From Candidatus Methanoperedentaceae archaeon (GTDB taxonomy: Archaea > Halobacteriota > Methanosarcinia > Methanosarcinales > Methanoperedenaceae), in the NCBI GenBank assembly GCA_003104905.1, contig PQAS01000055.1, positions 107,610 through 171,609 of the forward strand: DNA of 64,000 nucleotides, read 5' to 3'. A program made the translations under genes and the position numbers. The notes under the pieces were generated by a model that ran no database searches, was not told the origin of the DNA, and saw only the letters and a program-made list of their open reading frames with translations. Below, piece by piece: positions 52,987 to 61,556 of the stretch (its first letter is position 1; each line of letters starts with the position of its first letter).

Positions 52987-54090
52987 ATGCGCATAGGAAT
53001 AATTCTTCACGGTCCTGAAATCGTGGATGTGGGTTCTGCCCGGAAGATAATCGGCATATTTAACAAAGAACATGATGTAACCGCTAAACTTGGGGGAACT
53101 ATGGGAAGAACGGCAGTACTGGACGCCGGCCTTGAAAATGTCATTGATATTTCCCGGGGGCAAACACCAAGCGAAACCATCAATGCAATGAGGGATGATA
53201 TTGATCTTGCAATACTACTTAATCATGGAAAAACCCTGGATACAGGTCGCTATTTTGGCAGTATAGTGGCCTCAAGGCTGGACAATGAGGTACCTTTTGT
53301 GCATATTGAGAGTCCGGATCATAATGGCAGGATAATCTACTACTATCCGCATGCAAAACGATGTGCTGAATTCGTAAGTAATTTACTGACAGGAAATGAT
53401 GAGAACTATAACCTGCCTGTAGAGTTGGGAATACCTGAACCATCGTTTGTTCGGATTGATGGGGATCGTATCATCCGCCGCATCGGAGGAGGTTTCAGAG
53501 GTGAAAACATACGCCTTGATGGTGTAGTCATAGGTGAAATCACAGATTCCGATATTGAAATTGAATGCAGGGATGGAAAGATAACCGGACTTAAGGGTAT
53601 AAAAGAAAAACCGCATGGGATTGAAAAACTGAAAAATCGAAGGATCGACCTTTTAACAGCCAGGGTAAAAACTGGCGGCATCAGGCGAACGAAATCAAGA
53701 CCAAAGATAGTAGATATTGTTTCAAGCCCCGGGAAGATCGCAATAATTGACCACGCTGCAGAATCAACATTTGAACTTATAAAGGGTGCAGGACTTGTCA
53801 TAACAATAGGAGATGATACAACTACGATCGCTGCTGATATATTGGCCCGGCTTGGAGTTCCGGTTATTGGTATTATTGATGGGGATATAGACGGCGTACT
53901 TAAGAATACAGTTGTTCCCGAAGGGTCTATTATCATTCGGGTCATGGCCGGATTTGATGATGTTGTGGGAAAGGAATTATCCCATGAATTAATGCGAGGA
54001 AAACAGCCATTAATATTTGATAAAGATGAATTAACTTCGAAGATACTTGCATTTGCTGAAAAATATGTGGTTGAAGTAACCTATTATTAA
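52987..54090 (+). CDS. DUF2117 family protein
   Basis: The 367-residue archaeal protein starts MRIGIILHGPEIVDVGSA and has two Rossmann-like parts. One contains GGTMGRTAVLDAGLENVIDI and IDLAILLNHGKTLDTG; the other contains GAGLVITIGDDTTTIAADIL and GVPVIGIIDGDIDGVL. The family is confined largely to methanogens and relatives and has no proven role; toprim-like acidic loops (IIDGDIDG) suggest nucleotide handling. Single gene. Confidence 0.78.
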   Translation: MRIGIILHGPEIVDVGSARKIIGIFNKEHDVTAKLGGTMGRTAVLDAGLENVIDISRGQTPSETINAMRDDIDLAILLNHGKTLDTGRYFGSIVASRLDNEVPFVHIESPDHNGRIIYYYPHAKRCAEFVSNLLTGNDENYNLPVELGIPEPSFVRIDGDRIIRRIGGGFRGENIRLDGVVIGEITDSDIEIECRDGKITGLKGIKEKPHGIEKLKNRRIDLLTARVKTGGIRRTKSRPKIVDIVSSPGKIAIIDHAAESTFELIKGAGLVITIGDDTTTIAADILARLGVPVIGIIDGDIDGVLKNTVVPEGSIIIRVMAGFDDVVGKELSHELMRGKQPLIFDKDELTSKILAFAEKYVVEVTYY

Positions 54091-54110
54091 CTCTGGATCT
54101 CAAGTCACTA

Positions 54111-54130
54111 CCTCCGACCGAGGTCGGAGG
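54111..54130. repeat. Solitary GC-rich hairpin, possible IS200/IS605 end
   Basis: CCTCCGACC-GA-GGTCGGAGG is a perfect 9-bp stem in AT-rich surroundings just past the DUF2117 gene. It resembles subterminal hairpins of IS605-type elements, and the flanking GTCACTA and CATCTTG fit that look. There is no run of T, so a terminator role is less likely. Confidence 0.4.
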
Positions 54131-54218
54131 CATCTTGTGGATGCTCTATGTTTTGCATCTCAGTAAATTAGCTGTGTTCTGTAATCCTTTTCAGGTGCAT
54201 ATGTAACATCCCCCCATC

Positions 54219-54467
54219 CTATTTTCTTTTACTCGCATTAAGTATGGTGATTCCTACGATTTCTCCTTTTTCATATCGGATTAGGATATCATCGTCAGTA
54301 AGCTCGGAATCATCTGCATGGCTTGGCTTTTTAAAATTGATGTACAAGACATCTGCATCTTTATCGTAGGATGTCCATATTCTTTCTTTATTAATGTGGC
54401 ACTTCATATAATCTTTCATATCCTCACCTATTATTTCATATGCATTGAGCATATTCAAATTCGGCAT
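54219..54467 (-). CDS. DUF2283 family protein
   Basis: The 82 residues contain the family's pattern SYDKDADVLYINFKKP, then DDDILIRYEKGEIVGITILNAS. DUF2283 proteins are small beta-rich proteins often paired with DUF4258 toxins, but no such partner is adjacent here. GGAAG precedes the ATG. It follows 11 bases after the remnant F420-dehydrogenase-like gene. Confidence 0.75.
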   Translation of the reverse strand: MPNLNMLNAYEIIGEDMKDYMKCHINKERIWTSYDKDADVLYINFKKPSHADDSELTDDDILIRYEKGEIVGITILNASKRK

Positions 54468-54478
54468 ATTTCTTCCTT

Positions 54479-55195
54479 CTATTCTGAGTTCTGAGCGCCT
54501 ATTTTCATATTGAAAGAGCCCTCTTTAGAAGGTCGAATGATTCCTGTTTCAACTCTTCTCTTTATCATGTACATCTGCACCTTCTTGGCTCTTGCCTGGC
54601 GCAGAACTTTTTCAAGCCCATCTCTTTCGAGTGGCTCTATCTTAATATACCCTCTATCCTAAGCATCTTTAAAAAGCTCAAGCCCCAACCCGGTACGGGC
54701 AAGCACAGTTGTATATCCTTCCTTTGAACCCACACCGCCAAAAGACAGGTCAGCTTTCTCGGCTGTCAGGTCTGTACAGACAGTGCATGAACCGTTCCTG
54801 AATGCATCGATGTTGCATGATGGACCCACAAAGGCGATGGAACGCGAACCTTTTTTTATCGCACTCATGAGGGTCTCCATGGTAAGAGAATGCACATATA
54901 TGGAACCCCTGGAGCGGAGTACATCTTCACTGGTTTGCGCCACTATTGGAAGTGGCTTCCAGGGTTCCTCTTCACTTTTCACGGTCACAACTGCACTGTC
55001 TATTAAACCTTCTTCGAGCGCATAAAGAAGCATTGAAGTTAAGACACCCCCATCCTGTCCTTTTACGCCAGGCATCATTGTCCTGGCTGTAAATACATCA
55101 CGCACATTCCCTATCAGGCTTGATTCTATGGTTATAGTGCGGGGACACTGGTTGTAGCACACGCCGCAGGCGGTACATTTCCCGTGATATTCATT
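54479..55195 (-). pseudogene. Remnant of F420 hydrogenase/dehydrogenase beta-subunit family gene
   Basis: The reading frame begins without a usable ATG as YHGKCTACGVCYNQC, right where the rubrerythrin gene ends. It continues through the FrhB-family part GQDGGVLTSMLLYALEEGLID to IAFVGPSCNIDAFR. There it jumps to NGSCTVCTDLTAEKADLSFGG, leaving out roughly the middle third of the family's usual length. After TVLARTGLGLELFKDA an in-frame UAG occurs (54659-54661). The same frame continues as DRGYIKIEPLERDGLEKVL, the expected C-terminus, to a stop at 54479. The first Cys-rich ferredoxin half is also incomplete. Intact members are F420-dependent electron-transfer flavoproteins; this copy is almost surely dead. 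Confidence 0.78.
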
Positions 55196-55739
55196 TGAAT
55201 TCAGTGAATTTGTCTCTGGATGCACTGCACAGAGGACATTTATCAGGAGCTTCCCCCTCCAGGGTATATCCGCAAACTTCACATACCTGGACAGGGCCGA
55301 GTTTAACATCCTTCCCTGAATTAACCGACTCGAGTGCTTTTTCATAAAGCTGCTTGTGCATTTTTTCAGTGCCATATGCCCACTCAAAGCTTTTTTGTGC
55401 TCCTTTTTCTCCCTGGAATTTTGCCACTTCCAGATATACAGGATACATTTCCTCGATCTCAAATGTCTCACCTGCGATGGCTAATTTCAGGTTTTTCCTG
55501 GAATCGCCGGGGCCAAAAGCTGCCATGCTATTTGCGACAAATCCCCCATCCAGGTGTTTGAGCTCCCGGTAATGGTCCCCTGCATGTATATATTCAGCAT
55601 GTGCGACTGCGCGAAATAAGCGTGCAGTATTATTTAATTTTTCTTTTTCTGCCTGGTTTGCAAAATGCAGATACCTCATATGCGCCTGGCTTTCTCCTCC
55701 AAATGCATTGATAAGATGCTGCTCGGTCATTTTTTTCAT
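55191..55739 (-). CDS. rbr: Rubrerythrin
   Basis: This peroxide-reducing diiron protein of anaerobes has 182 residues. The four-helix ferritin-like domain has Glu/His ligands (NAFGGESQAHMRYLHFA, AVAHAEYIHAGDHY, AGETFEIEEMYP, GTEKMHKQLY). The C-terminal rubredoxin-like domain has CEVCGYTLEG and CPLCSASRDKF. Complete and likely expressed. It lies among broken genes, so it has probably been kept by selection. Confidence 0.95.
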   Translation of the reverse strand: MKKMTEQHLINAFGGESQAHMRYLHFANQAEKEKLNNTARLFRAVAHAEYIHAGDHYRELKHLDGGFVANSMAAFGPGDSRKNLKLAIAGETFEIEEMYPVYLEVAKFQGEKGAQKSFEWAYGTEKMHKQLYEKALESVNSGKDVKLGPVQVCEVCGYTLEGEAPDKCPLCSASRDKFTEFK

Positions 55740-55907
55740 TTAAAAAACCTCTTTCAAATGAACTACTGCTATTTATATTTATACTTTACTTTTTCCTGAT
55801 CCTATAGCAGAAAATTCCACTTATCCATAACCTATTTACGCCTCAAAATCCATTGTATTTTTGCGGTTAGTTAGAAGATTAATTATAGCCAGGTAAGGAG
55901 GTTAAAT

Positions 55908-56077
55908 ATGAAACCTATCATCACAGCAGAGCTTGAGATTGTCGCTCTTGGCACGGGAAACACAAGTATGAGTTCCCATATTTCCGAAGCTGTAAAAGCT
56001 CTCGAAAAATCGGGTGTTAAATATCAATTAACTCCAATGGGAACGAGAAAATAGAATCTGTAAAAAATAAAATTTAG
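55908..56077 (+). pseudogene. Remnant of MTH1187/YkoF-type thiamine-binding protein
   Basis: A strong AAGGAGG site and ATG lead into AELEIVALGTGNTSMSSHIS and KALEKSGVKYQLTPMG, the family's N-terminal half. The frame then reaches a stop after 46 residues. In a shifted frame the next bases read EKIESVKNKI and stop, which is the family's C-terminal end. About 40 residues between have been lost. Intact proteins are near 95-100 residues. Confidence 0.7.
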
Positions 56078-56097
56078 CATTTCAGGAGATAATCAAT

Positions 56098-56255
56098 ATG
56101 AAATTCAACGGAGTAAATCACCTTACGATATGATAGCATTCTTTGAGTGGGAAGGCGTTGAACCTATGGTAAAAAAGGAACATGGAAGGCCCGTTCGCGG
56201 CAGGTTTGGTTTTGATCATGTTTCATTTGGGGTTGAGGAAGGATATCAGAAATAA
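56098..56255 (+). pseudogene. Remnant of a VOC/glyoxalase-family gene
   Basis: After GGAG, the ATG gives MKFNGVNHLTI, a typical VOC start, then a stop. In another frame MIAFFEWEGVEP and GRPVRGRFGFDHVSFGVEE match the later VOC half. The interval between the two motifs is much too short, so the middle is missing. The 90 bases after it (DVQPVKLALEGHLSDEEVL in a third frame) look like part of a further lost gene that I cannot name. Confidence 0.65.
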
Positions 56256-56344
56256 TCCTAGAATGGGAGATGTGCAACCAGTAAAATTAGCACTTGAAGG
56301 ACATCTAAGCGATGAAGAAGTTCTCACGAAACTGATAAGACGTG

Positions 56345-57694
56345 TTAAAGAGATAAATAATAGCCTTTCTCCTTCCATGCAGTCATGCCTCCGATCAGGT
56401 TATACACCTTCTTAAAACCCCCACGCCCCAGAATGCTCGCTCCAAGCCCGGACCTGTTTCCAGTGGAGCATACAGAGACAACAGAACGGTCTGACGGAAC
56501 TTCGTCCAGCCTTTTCTCAAGCTCTCCCACATAGATGTTCACCGCGCCCGGAATGTGGCCCTCGGAATATTCTTCCTTCTCACGCACATCCAGCACAAAT
56601 AGTTTCTTATCTTTGCGTTTCTCATGAAGATCGTCCACAGTATACAGGCCGATATGCTCAAGCAGCATTCCACGATTCTGCCAGGCCTCTTCGCAAAGAT
56701 ACCCTCTGACTTTGTCAAATCCAACGCGTGCGAGATATCGTTTCGCAATCGCAACATCCTCCTGCCTCTCGGTCATAAGAAGGATGTCATTTTCATAATC
56801 AAGAATCCAGCCTGCAAAATTAGGCAATCCTTCGAGCCAGATATTATATGAACCTTTGATATGACCGCCAGCAAAAGAAAGAGGGGAACGGGTATCCACA
56901 ACTGTGCAGTCTATCATAACGTTTGCGAACCAGAGAGCATCCATGGGCCTGACAAGACCGGGCTCAAGCAACAGTGGACCATTCAGGTTGTGATCTGCCA
57001 TTCTGGCAAAATAAGGAGGAAGTGGAATATTTTCTCTCTTTTTTCTTTCGATAAATTCTACACGCGTGATTTTAAGCATGGGATTCATGGCTCGCTCATA
57101 GCCGATTGTGCTTATCGCAATGTCTGACATTGTGCCGCCACATGCTGAGCCTGCTCCATGGGCAGGATACAGGATAGTTCCATCTCCCAATGGAAGGAGT
57201 TTTCCATGAAGGGAGTCATGTAGTATAGCTGCGCATTTAGCTGTCTTCTCCATGCCAGAAAGATCTGTTCGCCCAACATTACCATAAAAAAGTGAGTCTC
57301 CCGTAAAAACAGCAAACGGGATTTCTGAAGAGGACAGATATAGCACAAAGCTCAGGCTTTCCAGGGAATGACCTGGTGTCTCAATAACCCTAATTTTCAT
57401 TCCACCGATATCGAAGGTATCATTCTCAGTTGCTGGCTCGCCATACCCAAAATCAAGTCGATGACTGTGGATTATCCTGCAGCCTGTTAGCCGCTCAAGT
57501 TCAAGCGATCCTGTCAGATAATCTTCGTTTCGGTGCGTCTCGAAAACAAACCGTATCATGCAGCAATTGCTTTTGGCGATTTCAATATACAGATCCACAT
57601 CTATTTTAGGATCAACTACAAATGCATCATTATCATTTCCTGCAACATAAGAGAAATGAGCAAGTCCTTCTGAAACAAGCCTTTCAATGAACAT
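56345..57694 (-). CDS. MBL-fold hydrolase fused to two rhodanese domains
   Basis: Residues 1 to about 240 are a glyoxalase II/ETHE1-like metallo-hydrolase (ETHRNEDYLTGS, ETPGHSLESLSF, FTGDSLFYGNVGRTDL, YPAHGAGSACGG). Two rhodanese domains follow. The first (about 265-345) lacks the active Cys (LLMTERQED), while the second has it in VVSVCSTGNRSGLG. This three-domain protein is widespread and is linked to persulfide or polysulfide handling. Complete at 449 residues. Confidence 0.9.
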   Translation of the reverse strand: MFIERLVSEGLAHFSYVAGNDNDAFVVDPKIDVDLYIEIAKSNCCMIRFVFETHRNEDYLTGSLELERLTGCRIIHSHRLDFGYGEPATENDTFDIGGMKIRVIETPGHSLESLSFVLYLSSSEIPFAVFTGDSLFYGNVGRTDLSGMEKTAKCAAILHDSLHGKLLPLGDGTILYPAHGAGSACGGTMSDIAISTIGYERAMNPMLKITRVEFIERKKRENIPLPPYFARMADHNLNGPLLLEPGLVRPMDALWFANVMIDCTVVDTRSPLSFAGGHIKGSYNIWLEGLPNFAGWILDYENDILLMTERQEDVAIAKRYLARVGFDKVRGYLCEEAWQNRGMLLEHIGLYTVDDLHEKRKDKKLFVLDVREKEEYSEGHIPGAVNIYVGELEKRLDEVPSDRSVVSVCSTGNRSGLGASILGRGGFKKVYNLIGGMTAWKEKGYYLSL

Positions 57695-57799
57695 CCACTC
57701 TTACCTCAAGAAGAGATGATTGCCGCTGATATTAAATGTTGTTATCGAAGCCCCCACAAGGTTAAATACGAACCACTGACATTTAGTCAAAACCCTACA

Positions 57800-57889
57800 G
57801 GGCGCGTGGCCTAGTCTGGATAGGGCGGCAGCCTCCTAAATAAGATCGGAGTCAGCTGTAGGTCGGGGGTTCGAATCCCCCCGCGCCCG
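57800..57889 (+). tRNA. tRNA-Arg (anticodon CCT) with a 15-base intron
   Basis: The acceptor stem GGGCGCG/CGCGCCC, a D stem GCCT/GGGC, and the T arm GGGGG-TTCGAAT-CCCCC fold cleanly, with discriminator G and no encoded CCA. The anticodon stem GCAGC/GCTGT is interrupted after the loop bases CTCCTA by 15 bases, AATAAGATCGGAGTC (57839-57853). The intron forms a bulge-helix-bulge: CTCC pairs with GGAG, flanked by three-base bulges. The cuts are therefore at the usual 37/38 site. Anticodon at 57835-57837 reads AGG codons. Confidence 0.93.
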
Positions 57890-57896
57890 TATAAAA

Positions 57897-58646
57897 TTAA
57901 AACCTGCCTGACAGGGATTCCAGATTCTTTCTTATTTCATTGATTGCCAGGGACAGTGTCTGTTTATTATTGTATCCTCTGACTATCTCTTGAAGTTCTT
58001 CATGTTCCAGGCCTCTTAACTCTTGCGCAAATTTTGAAATGTTCGGGACAGCGCGCGTTATATTATCCACAATCGTTATCGCTGCACATTGTGCTGTTCT
58101 CGAAAGAGGATTCAGGTCAATGGCAATTACGGTTTTGCCCATATCCGCAAGGGCTTTGCACCTGTCTCCGTCCTCAAGAGGCACAAGCACAGTATCAGCA
58201 ATAAAGATGCCATTAGTATCCACTTTTGCCCGTTCATGTCCAAGTCCGGGAATCAAGGCATCGCTATTTGTGAACATATTTTTTGCCCCCGCAGTTTGAA
58301 GATTCCTGATAATTTTATTTACTCTTTCCTGTGTCCTGTGAAATAAATTGACTTCAAGGGGCGCATTTACAAGTTCACTTAATTTTATGATCTCGACAGG
58401 AACAAGGGCTGCGACATTTCCATTAACTGATATTACAGGTTTTTTTGCAAGAAGCAGTTTTGCTGCTGCTACTTTTTCAGCCAGCAGGGCGTATTGCGTG
58501 CTTTTCTCACCTATCAGATAATCAAAAGCTTCTCCACGTCCCTGTGCGATCAATCCCTGGGTACTTGTTATTCCCTTTTTTATTCCCTCAACTATCAACT
58601 CCCGTGTCATTAGTGATTCATATCTGGGATGGTTTTTAGGGATCAT
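57897..58646 (-). CDS. 4-phosphopantoate--beta-alanine ligase
   Basis: This archaeal enzyme of CoA biosynthesis (formerly DUF137) joins 4-phosphopantoate and beta-alanine using ATP. The 249 residues include HPRYESLMTRELIVEGIKKG, AQGRGEAFDYLIGEKS, ISVNGNVAALVPVEII and IAIDLNPLSRTAQCA. It overlaps the pantoate kinase gene by four bases, so the two steps are encoded in pathway order. Confidence 0.94.
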   Translation of the reverse strand: MIPKNHPRYESLMTRELIVEGIKKGITSTQGLIAQGRGEAFDYLIGEKSTQYALLAEKVAAAKLLLAKKPVISVNGNVAALVPVEIIKLSELVNAPLEVNLFHRTQERVNKIIRNLQTAGAKNMFTNSDALIPGLGHERAKVDTNGIFIADTVLVPLEDGDRCKALADMGKTVIAIDLNPLSRTAQCAAITIVDNITRAVPNISKFAQELRGLEHEELQEIVRGYNNKQTLSLAINEIRKNLESLSGRF

Positions 58647-59509
58647 AGAAGATGAGCTCCGGTATTACTAATCCTGCTTTTATGGACTTCCCCGAATTCC
58701 AGAAGGGCGCCGTTATCGTTCATGGCAAATACCGTATCCCCAAGCATTGCCTGGCTTGCAAGACCCCCCGCTGCTTCGACCGCTTCTATAGAATCTCTTA
58801 CTCCCGGACTCATGAGTTCAATATCTTTTGCAAAAGCAGCCGATTGGATCATAAAATTTTCAATCGTGGGTTTCTTTAAGAGTTCTTTAAGCTTTGATTT
58901 TCCTGATTTATTTATACTCTTTTTTTTCAGGTCATCTGTCAAAACTGATTTTGTGGATATCTCATTGAAGCTTATCCAGGATATTTCAGTATCCCTGCAC
59001 GGGATCTTATCAATAATACCGAGAAACGGCGCACTAGCTTTTTTCCTGACAACCATGCCGCCAAAAGTCATTCCTGTAACATCGCCAAGCCCTGTCCTGT
59101 TTGTCACTTCGGCGCAATGGGCTGCATGGGCTAAATCTTTCAGGGTCAAATTCATGGACAGGCTTTCATTTAACGCAAGGGCGGCGCTCAATGCTCCTGC
59201 GCCGCTTGCACCAAACCCGGCTCCGATGGGTATATTGAGTGTTGTATCGACAAGCACAGATTCTGTTGACAGGAGTTTTATTGCCGATAATGTGGTTGGA
59301 GCTTTTACTACATCGCCATTGATCTTCATTATTGTCTTTTTAGCCGGGCGAACCTCTGTTGCAGCGCCATGTTCAAGGCAGATCCCGCAGCCCATTGAAC
59401 CTGAAAGTAAGGGATGCTTTTTTATGTCTATTATGAAGATACCGGAAATATGGGCCGGGGAGAAAGCTTTACCGATTTTATATTGCATGTCATTCATCTG
59501 ATTTTTCAT
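58643..59509 (-). CDS. Pantoate kinase
   Basis: This GHMP-family kinase makes 4-phosphopantoate, the archaeal route to CoA. The 288 residues include the start motif AFSPAHISGIFII, the ATP loop PIGAGFGASGAGALSAALAL and VTNRTGLGDVTGMTFGG. Coupled to the ligase gene downstream. Start could be four or seven codons further in. Confidence 0.92.
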   Translation of the reverse strand: MKNQMNDMQYKIGKAFSPAHISGIFIIDIKKHPLLSGSMGCGICLEHGAATEVRPAKKTIMKINGDVVKAPTTLSAIKLLSTESVLVDTTLNIPIGAGFGASGAGALSAALALNESLSMNLTLKDLAHAAHCAEVTNRTGLGDVTGMTFGGMVVRKKASAPFLGIIDKIPCRDTEISWISFNEISTKSVLTDDLKKKSINKSGKSKLKELLKKPTIENFMIQSAAFAKDIELMSPGVRDSIEAVEAAGGLASQAMLGDTVFAMNDNGALLEFGEVHKSRISNTGAHLL

Positions 59510-59550
59510 GCAATAGGCGATTTAAACAGAAATAACTTTACACTATTGTT

Positions 59551-59793
59551 CTATAAATTCCTGATAAAACGGACCATATATATGAGCACTACCGCTCCTA
59601 TTACGGCTACTATTATTGTCCATAGAATACCATAAGATCCGATCCCCAAAAAACCAAAAATCCAATTACCGATAATGCTTCCAAGGATACCAAGAATAAT
59701 GTCGCCAATTATTCCATATCCACTGCCTTTCATAATAATCCCTGCCAGCCATCCGGCGATTAATCCTACTACAATAGCTATAATTATGTCCAT
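59551..59793 (-). CDS. GlsB/YeaQ/YmgE family membrane protein
   Basis: The 80-residue Gly-rich three-helix protein has IIIAIVVGLIAGWLAGIIM, GDIILGILGSIIGNWIFGFL and IVAVIGAVVLIYMVRFI. Bacterial members are stress-induced; mechanism unknown. Confidence 0.88.
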   Translation of the reverse strand: MDIIIAIVVGLIAGWLAGIIMKGSGYGIIGDIILGILGSIIGNWIFGFLGIGSYGILWTIIVAVIGAVVLIYMVRFIRNL

Positions 59794-59821
59794 GTTAAAA
59801 CCTCATGTGTCAATAATTTAG

Positions 59822-60004
59822 TTACTCACCTTTCTCATGGCCTTTCTCTTTATGGTGTTTCAACACTGTACGAGCAGCCACCTCTTTTGTTCTTTCACCG
59901 TAGCGGCCTGATTCCTTGATGTGCTCATACTGGCGCTGTTCTTTTTCACCTACACCTTTCAAATGCTCTTTCTCTGACTTTTTCCCAGGCTTCTTAATTG
60001 CCAT
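59822..60004 (-). CDS. Small, highly charged stress-type protein
   Basis: The 60-residue Lys/Glu/His-rich protein (GVGEKEQRQYEHIKESGRYG, then ARTVLKHHKEKGHEKGE) resembles short proteins often labelled 'plasmid stabilisation', which usually sit beside stress genes. GGAGTG precedes the ATG. It is 28 bases upstream of the GlsB gene and may be co-transcribed. No toxin or antitoxin motif is visible. The 198 bases between this gene and the cysteine desulfurase hold only a 32-codon frame I do not trust. Confidence 0.65.
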   Translation of the reverse strand: MAIKKPGKKSEKEHLKGVGEKEQRQYEHIKESGRYGERTKEVAARTVLKHHKEKGHEKGE

Positions 60005-60202
60005 ATTGATCACTCCATAATATCCATGTATTTTCATTGCATTTAAGTGTTTGTCCATGCCGGAATATTGAGATGAGTTCCTCGATGGAAAGAGGCACTA
60101 TCAGGATTTCAGGCAGGATCGACTCTATTGTCATAAGCAGGATCTTATTTGAAGATAAAAACGGATGATAAAAATTATATGGTCATTTACTACCCTCATT
60201 TT

Positions 60203-61432
60203 TCATGGACTAAATAATCCTATCGTCTTTTCCAGCACATCAATGAACTTGTGTGCCTCTTCCTCCGTATTATACAAATACAGCGAAGCTCTGACCGCAG
60301 CCTCGCATTTCCTGTAATTGAACCAGGAGTGCACGCAGAATGCGCCTGAGCGTACTTCTATGTTCTCGGTTTCATCAAGAATAAGGGCAATATCATGGGC
60401 ATCACCGCCTTTTGGAAGCTCGACTGTGAACGAAATGATGCCTCCCCTGAGAGATGGTTCCGCCGGACCTATGATTTTTAATCCGGGAAAGTCCTTTATT
60501 CCTCTTGTGATAATGGTATTGAGCCGCTTTTCATGCTTTTCGATATTTGACATGCCAACACTGTTTATATAATCCACTGCTGCGCCTGAACCTATGATGC
60601 CTCCATAATTCTGAAGGCCGGCCTCGAATTTCTCAGGCGGGGGCAGGAATTTTGCGCCCTCATACGTAGTATCGCTAACCGTGTCCCCCCCAACGATATA
60701 AGGTGCAAGCTCTTCGAGCAAATGGTGCTTTCCATAAAGCACTCCCATCCCGGTAGGACCGGCCATCTTATGCACTGAAAGCGCAAAGAAATCCACATCA
60801 AGCGCCTTTACATCAACATGCTTGTGAGGTGCGCTCTGGGCACCGTCAAGCATCACCAGCGCGCCGTGGTCATGGGCAATTTTTATTATTTCTTTTGCAG
60901 GGATTGTATAACCGTCAAGGTTGGCTGTGTGTACCATGCTCACAAGCCGAACCTTGTTCCGGTCAAATAGTCCGGAAAAAGAATCAAGATCGAAGGTATT
61001 GTCAGGATTTGAGTGAACAATGATGTGCTTAATCCCTCTTTTATACGCCTGCACCTGCCAGGGGACAAGATTTGAATTATGCTCCCGGTCTGTTGTAAGT
61101 ACTACATCATCTTTTTTGAGATCCATTGCATTGGAGACAAGATTCAGTCCTTCTGTTGTGTTTTTGGTAAAAATGATCTCTTCAGGGCAGGATGCACCGA
61201 GGAACGTCCTGAATTTCTCCCTTGATTCTGTGACTTTCTCATCCACCTTCTTTGCCATCTTGTGAATGGAACGCCCGCCGCATACCGGATATTCAGTATA
61301 ATATTCATTCATTGCATCAATTACCAGCGTTGGCTTCAGGGTCATGCATGCGTTATCAAAATAAACGGGGTATTTTCCATTCCATTTCTTCCAGAGGGCA
61401 GGGAAGTCACGACGGATTTTCTTGATGTCCAT
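60203..61432 (-). CDS. Cysteine desulfurase (SufS/NifS-like)
   Basis: The PLP enzyme releases sulfur from cysteine for Fe-S clusters. The 409 residues include VYFDNACMTLKP, the PLP Lys in ALSVHKMAGPTGMG, TDREHNSNLVPW and the active Cys in VRSGAFCVHSWFN. The Cys context and length fit the SufS (class II) group. I chose the ATG giving MDIKKIRRDFPAL; nine extra codons lie upstream. Confidence 0.92.
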   Translation of the reverse strand: MDIKKIRRDFPALWKKWNGKYPVYFDNACMTLKPTLVIDAMNEYYTEYPVCGGRSIHKMAKKVDEKVTESREKFRTFLGASCPEEIIFTKNTTEGLNLVSNAMDLKKDDVVLTTDREHNSNLVPWQVQAYKRGIKHIIVHSNPDNTFDLDSFSGLFDRNKVRLVSMVHTANLDGYTIPAKEIIKIAHDHGALVMLDGAQSAPHKHVDVKALDVDFFALSVHKMAGPTGMGVLYGKHHLLEELAPYIVGGDTVSDTTYEGAKFLPPPEKFEAGLQNYGGIIGSGAAVDYINSVGMSNIEKHEKRLNTIITRGIKDFPGLKIIGPAEPSLRGGIISFTVELPKGGDAHDIALILDETENIEVRSGAFCVHSWFNYRKCEAAVRASLYLYNTEEEAHKFIDVLEKTIGLFSP

Positions 61433-61556
61433 GATAGATACTCCAATGCTAAAATCCAATATATAGCTATTTTCAAAGTTTCTTTGAATTTATTAATAAT
61501 CCGCAGATTTTTGATAGTAAGTTTAAACTAACATCCCCCGCATATAGCCCCTCTAC

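Noticed and set aside
54659-55471. Full 270-residue gene starting inside rubrerythrin
   Set aside because: The first 90 residues are an out-of-frame reading of rubrerythrin. Only the part after about 55195 matches the F420-dehydrogenase beta family.
60071-60169. 32-codon plus-strand frame starting MSSSMERGTIRIS
   Set aside because: There is no convincing ribosome site, no recognised family, and the length is easily reached by chance.
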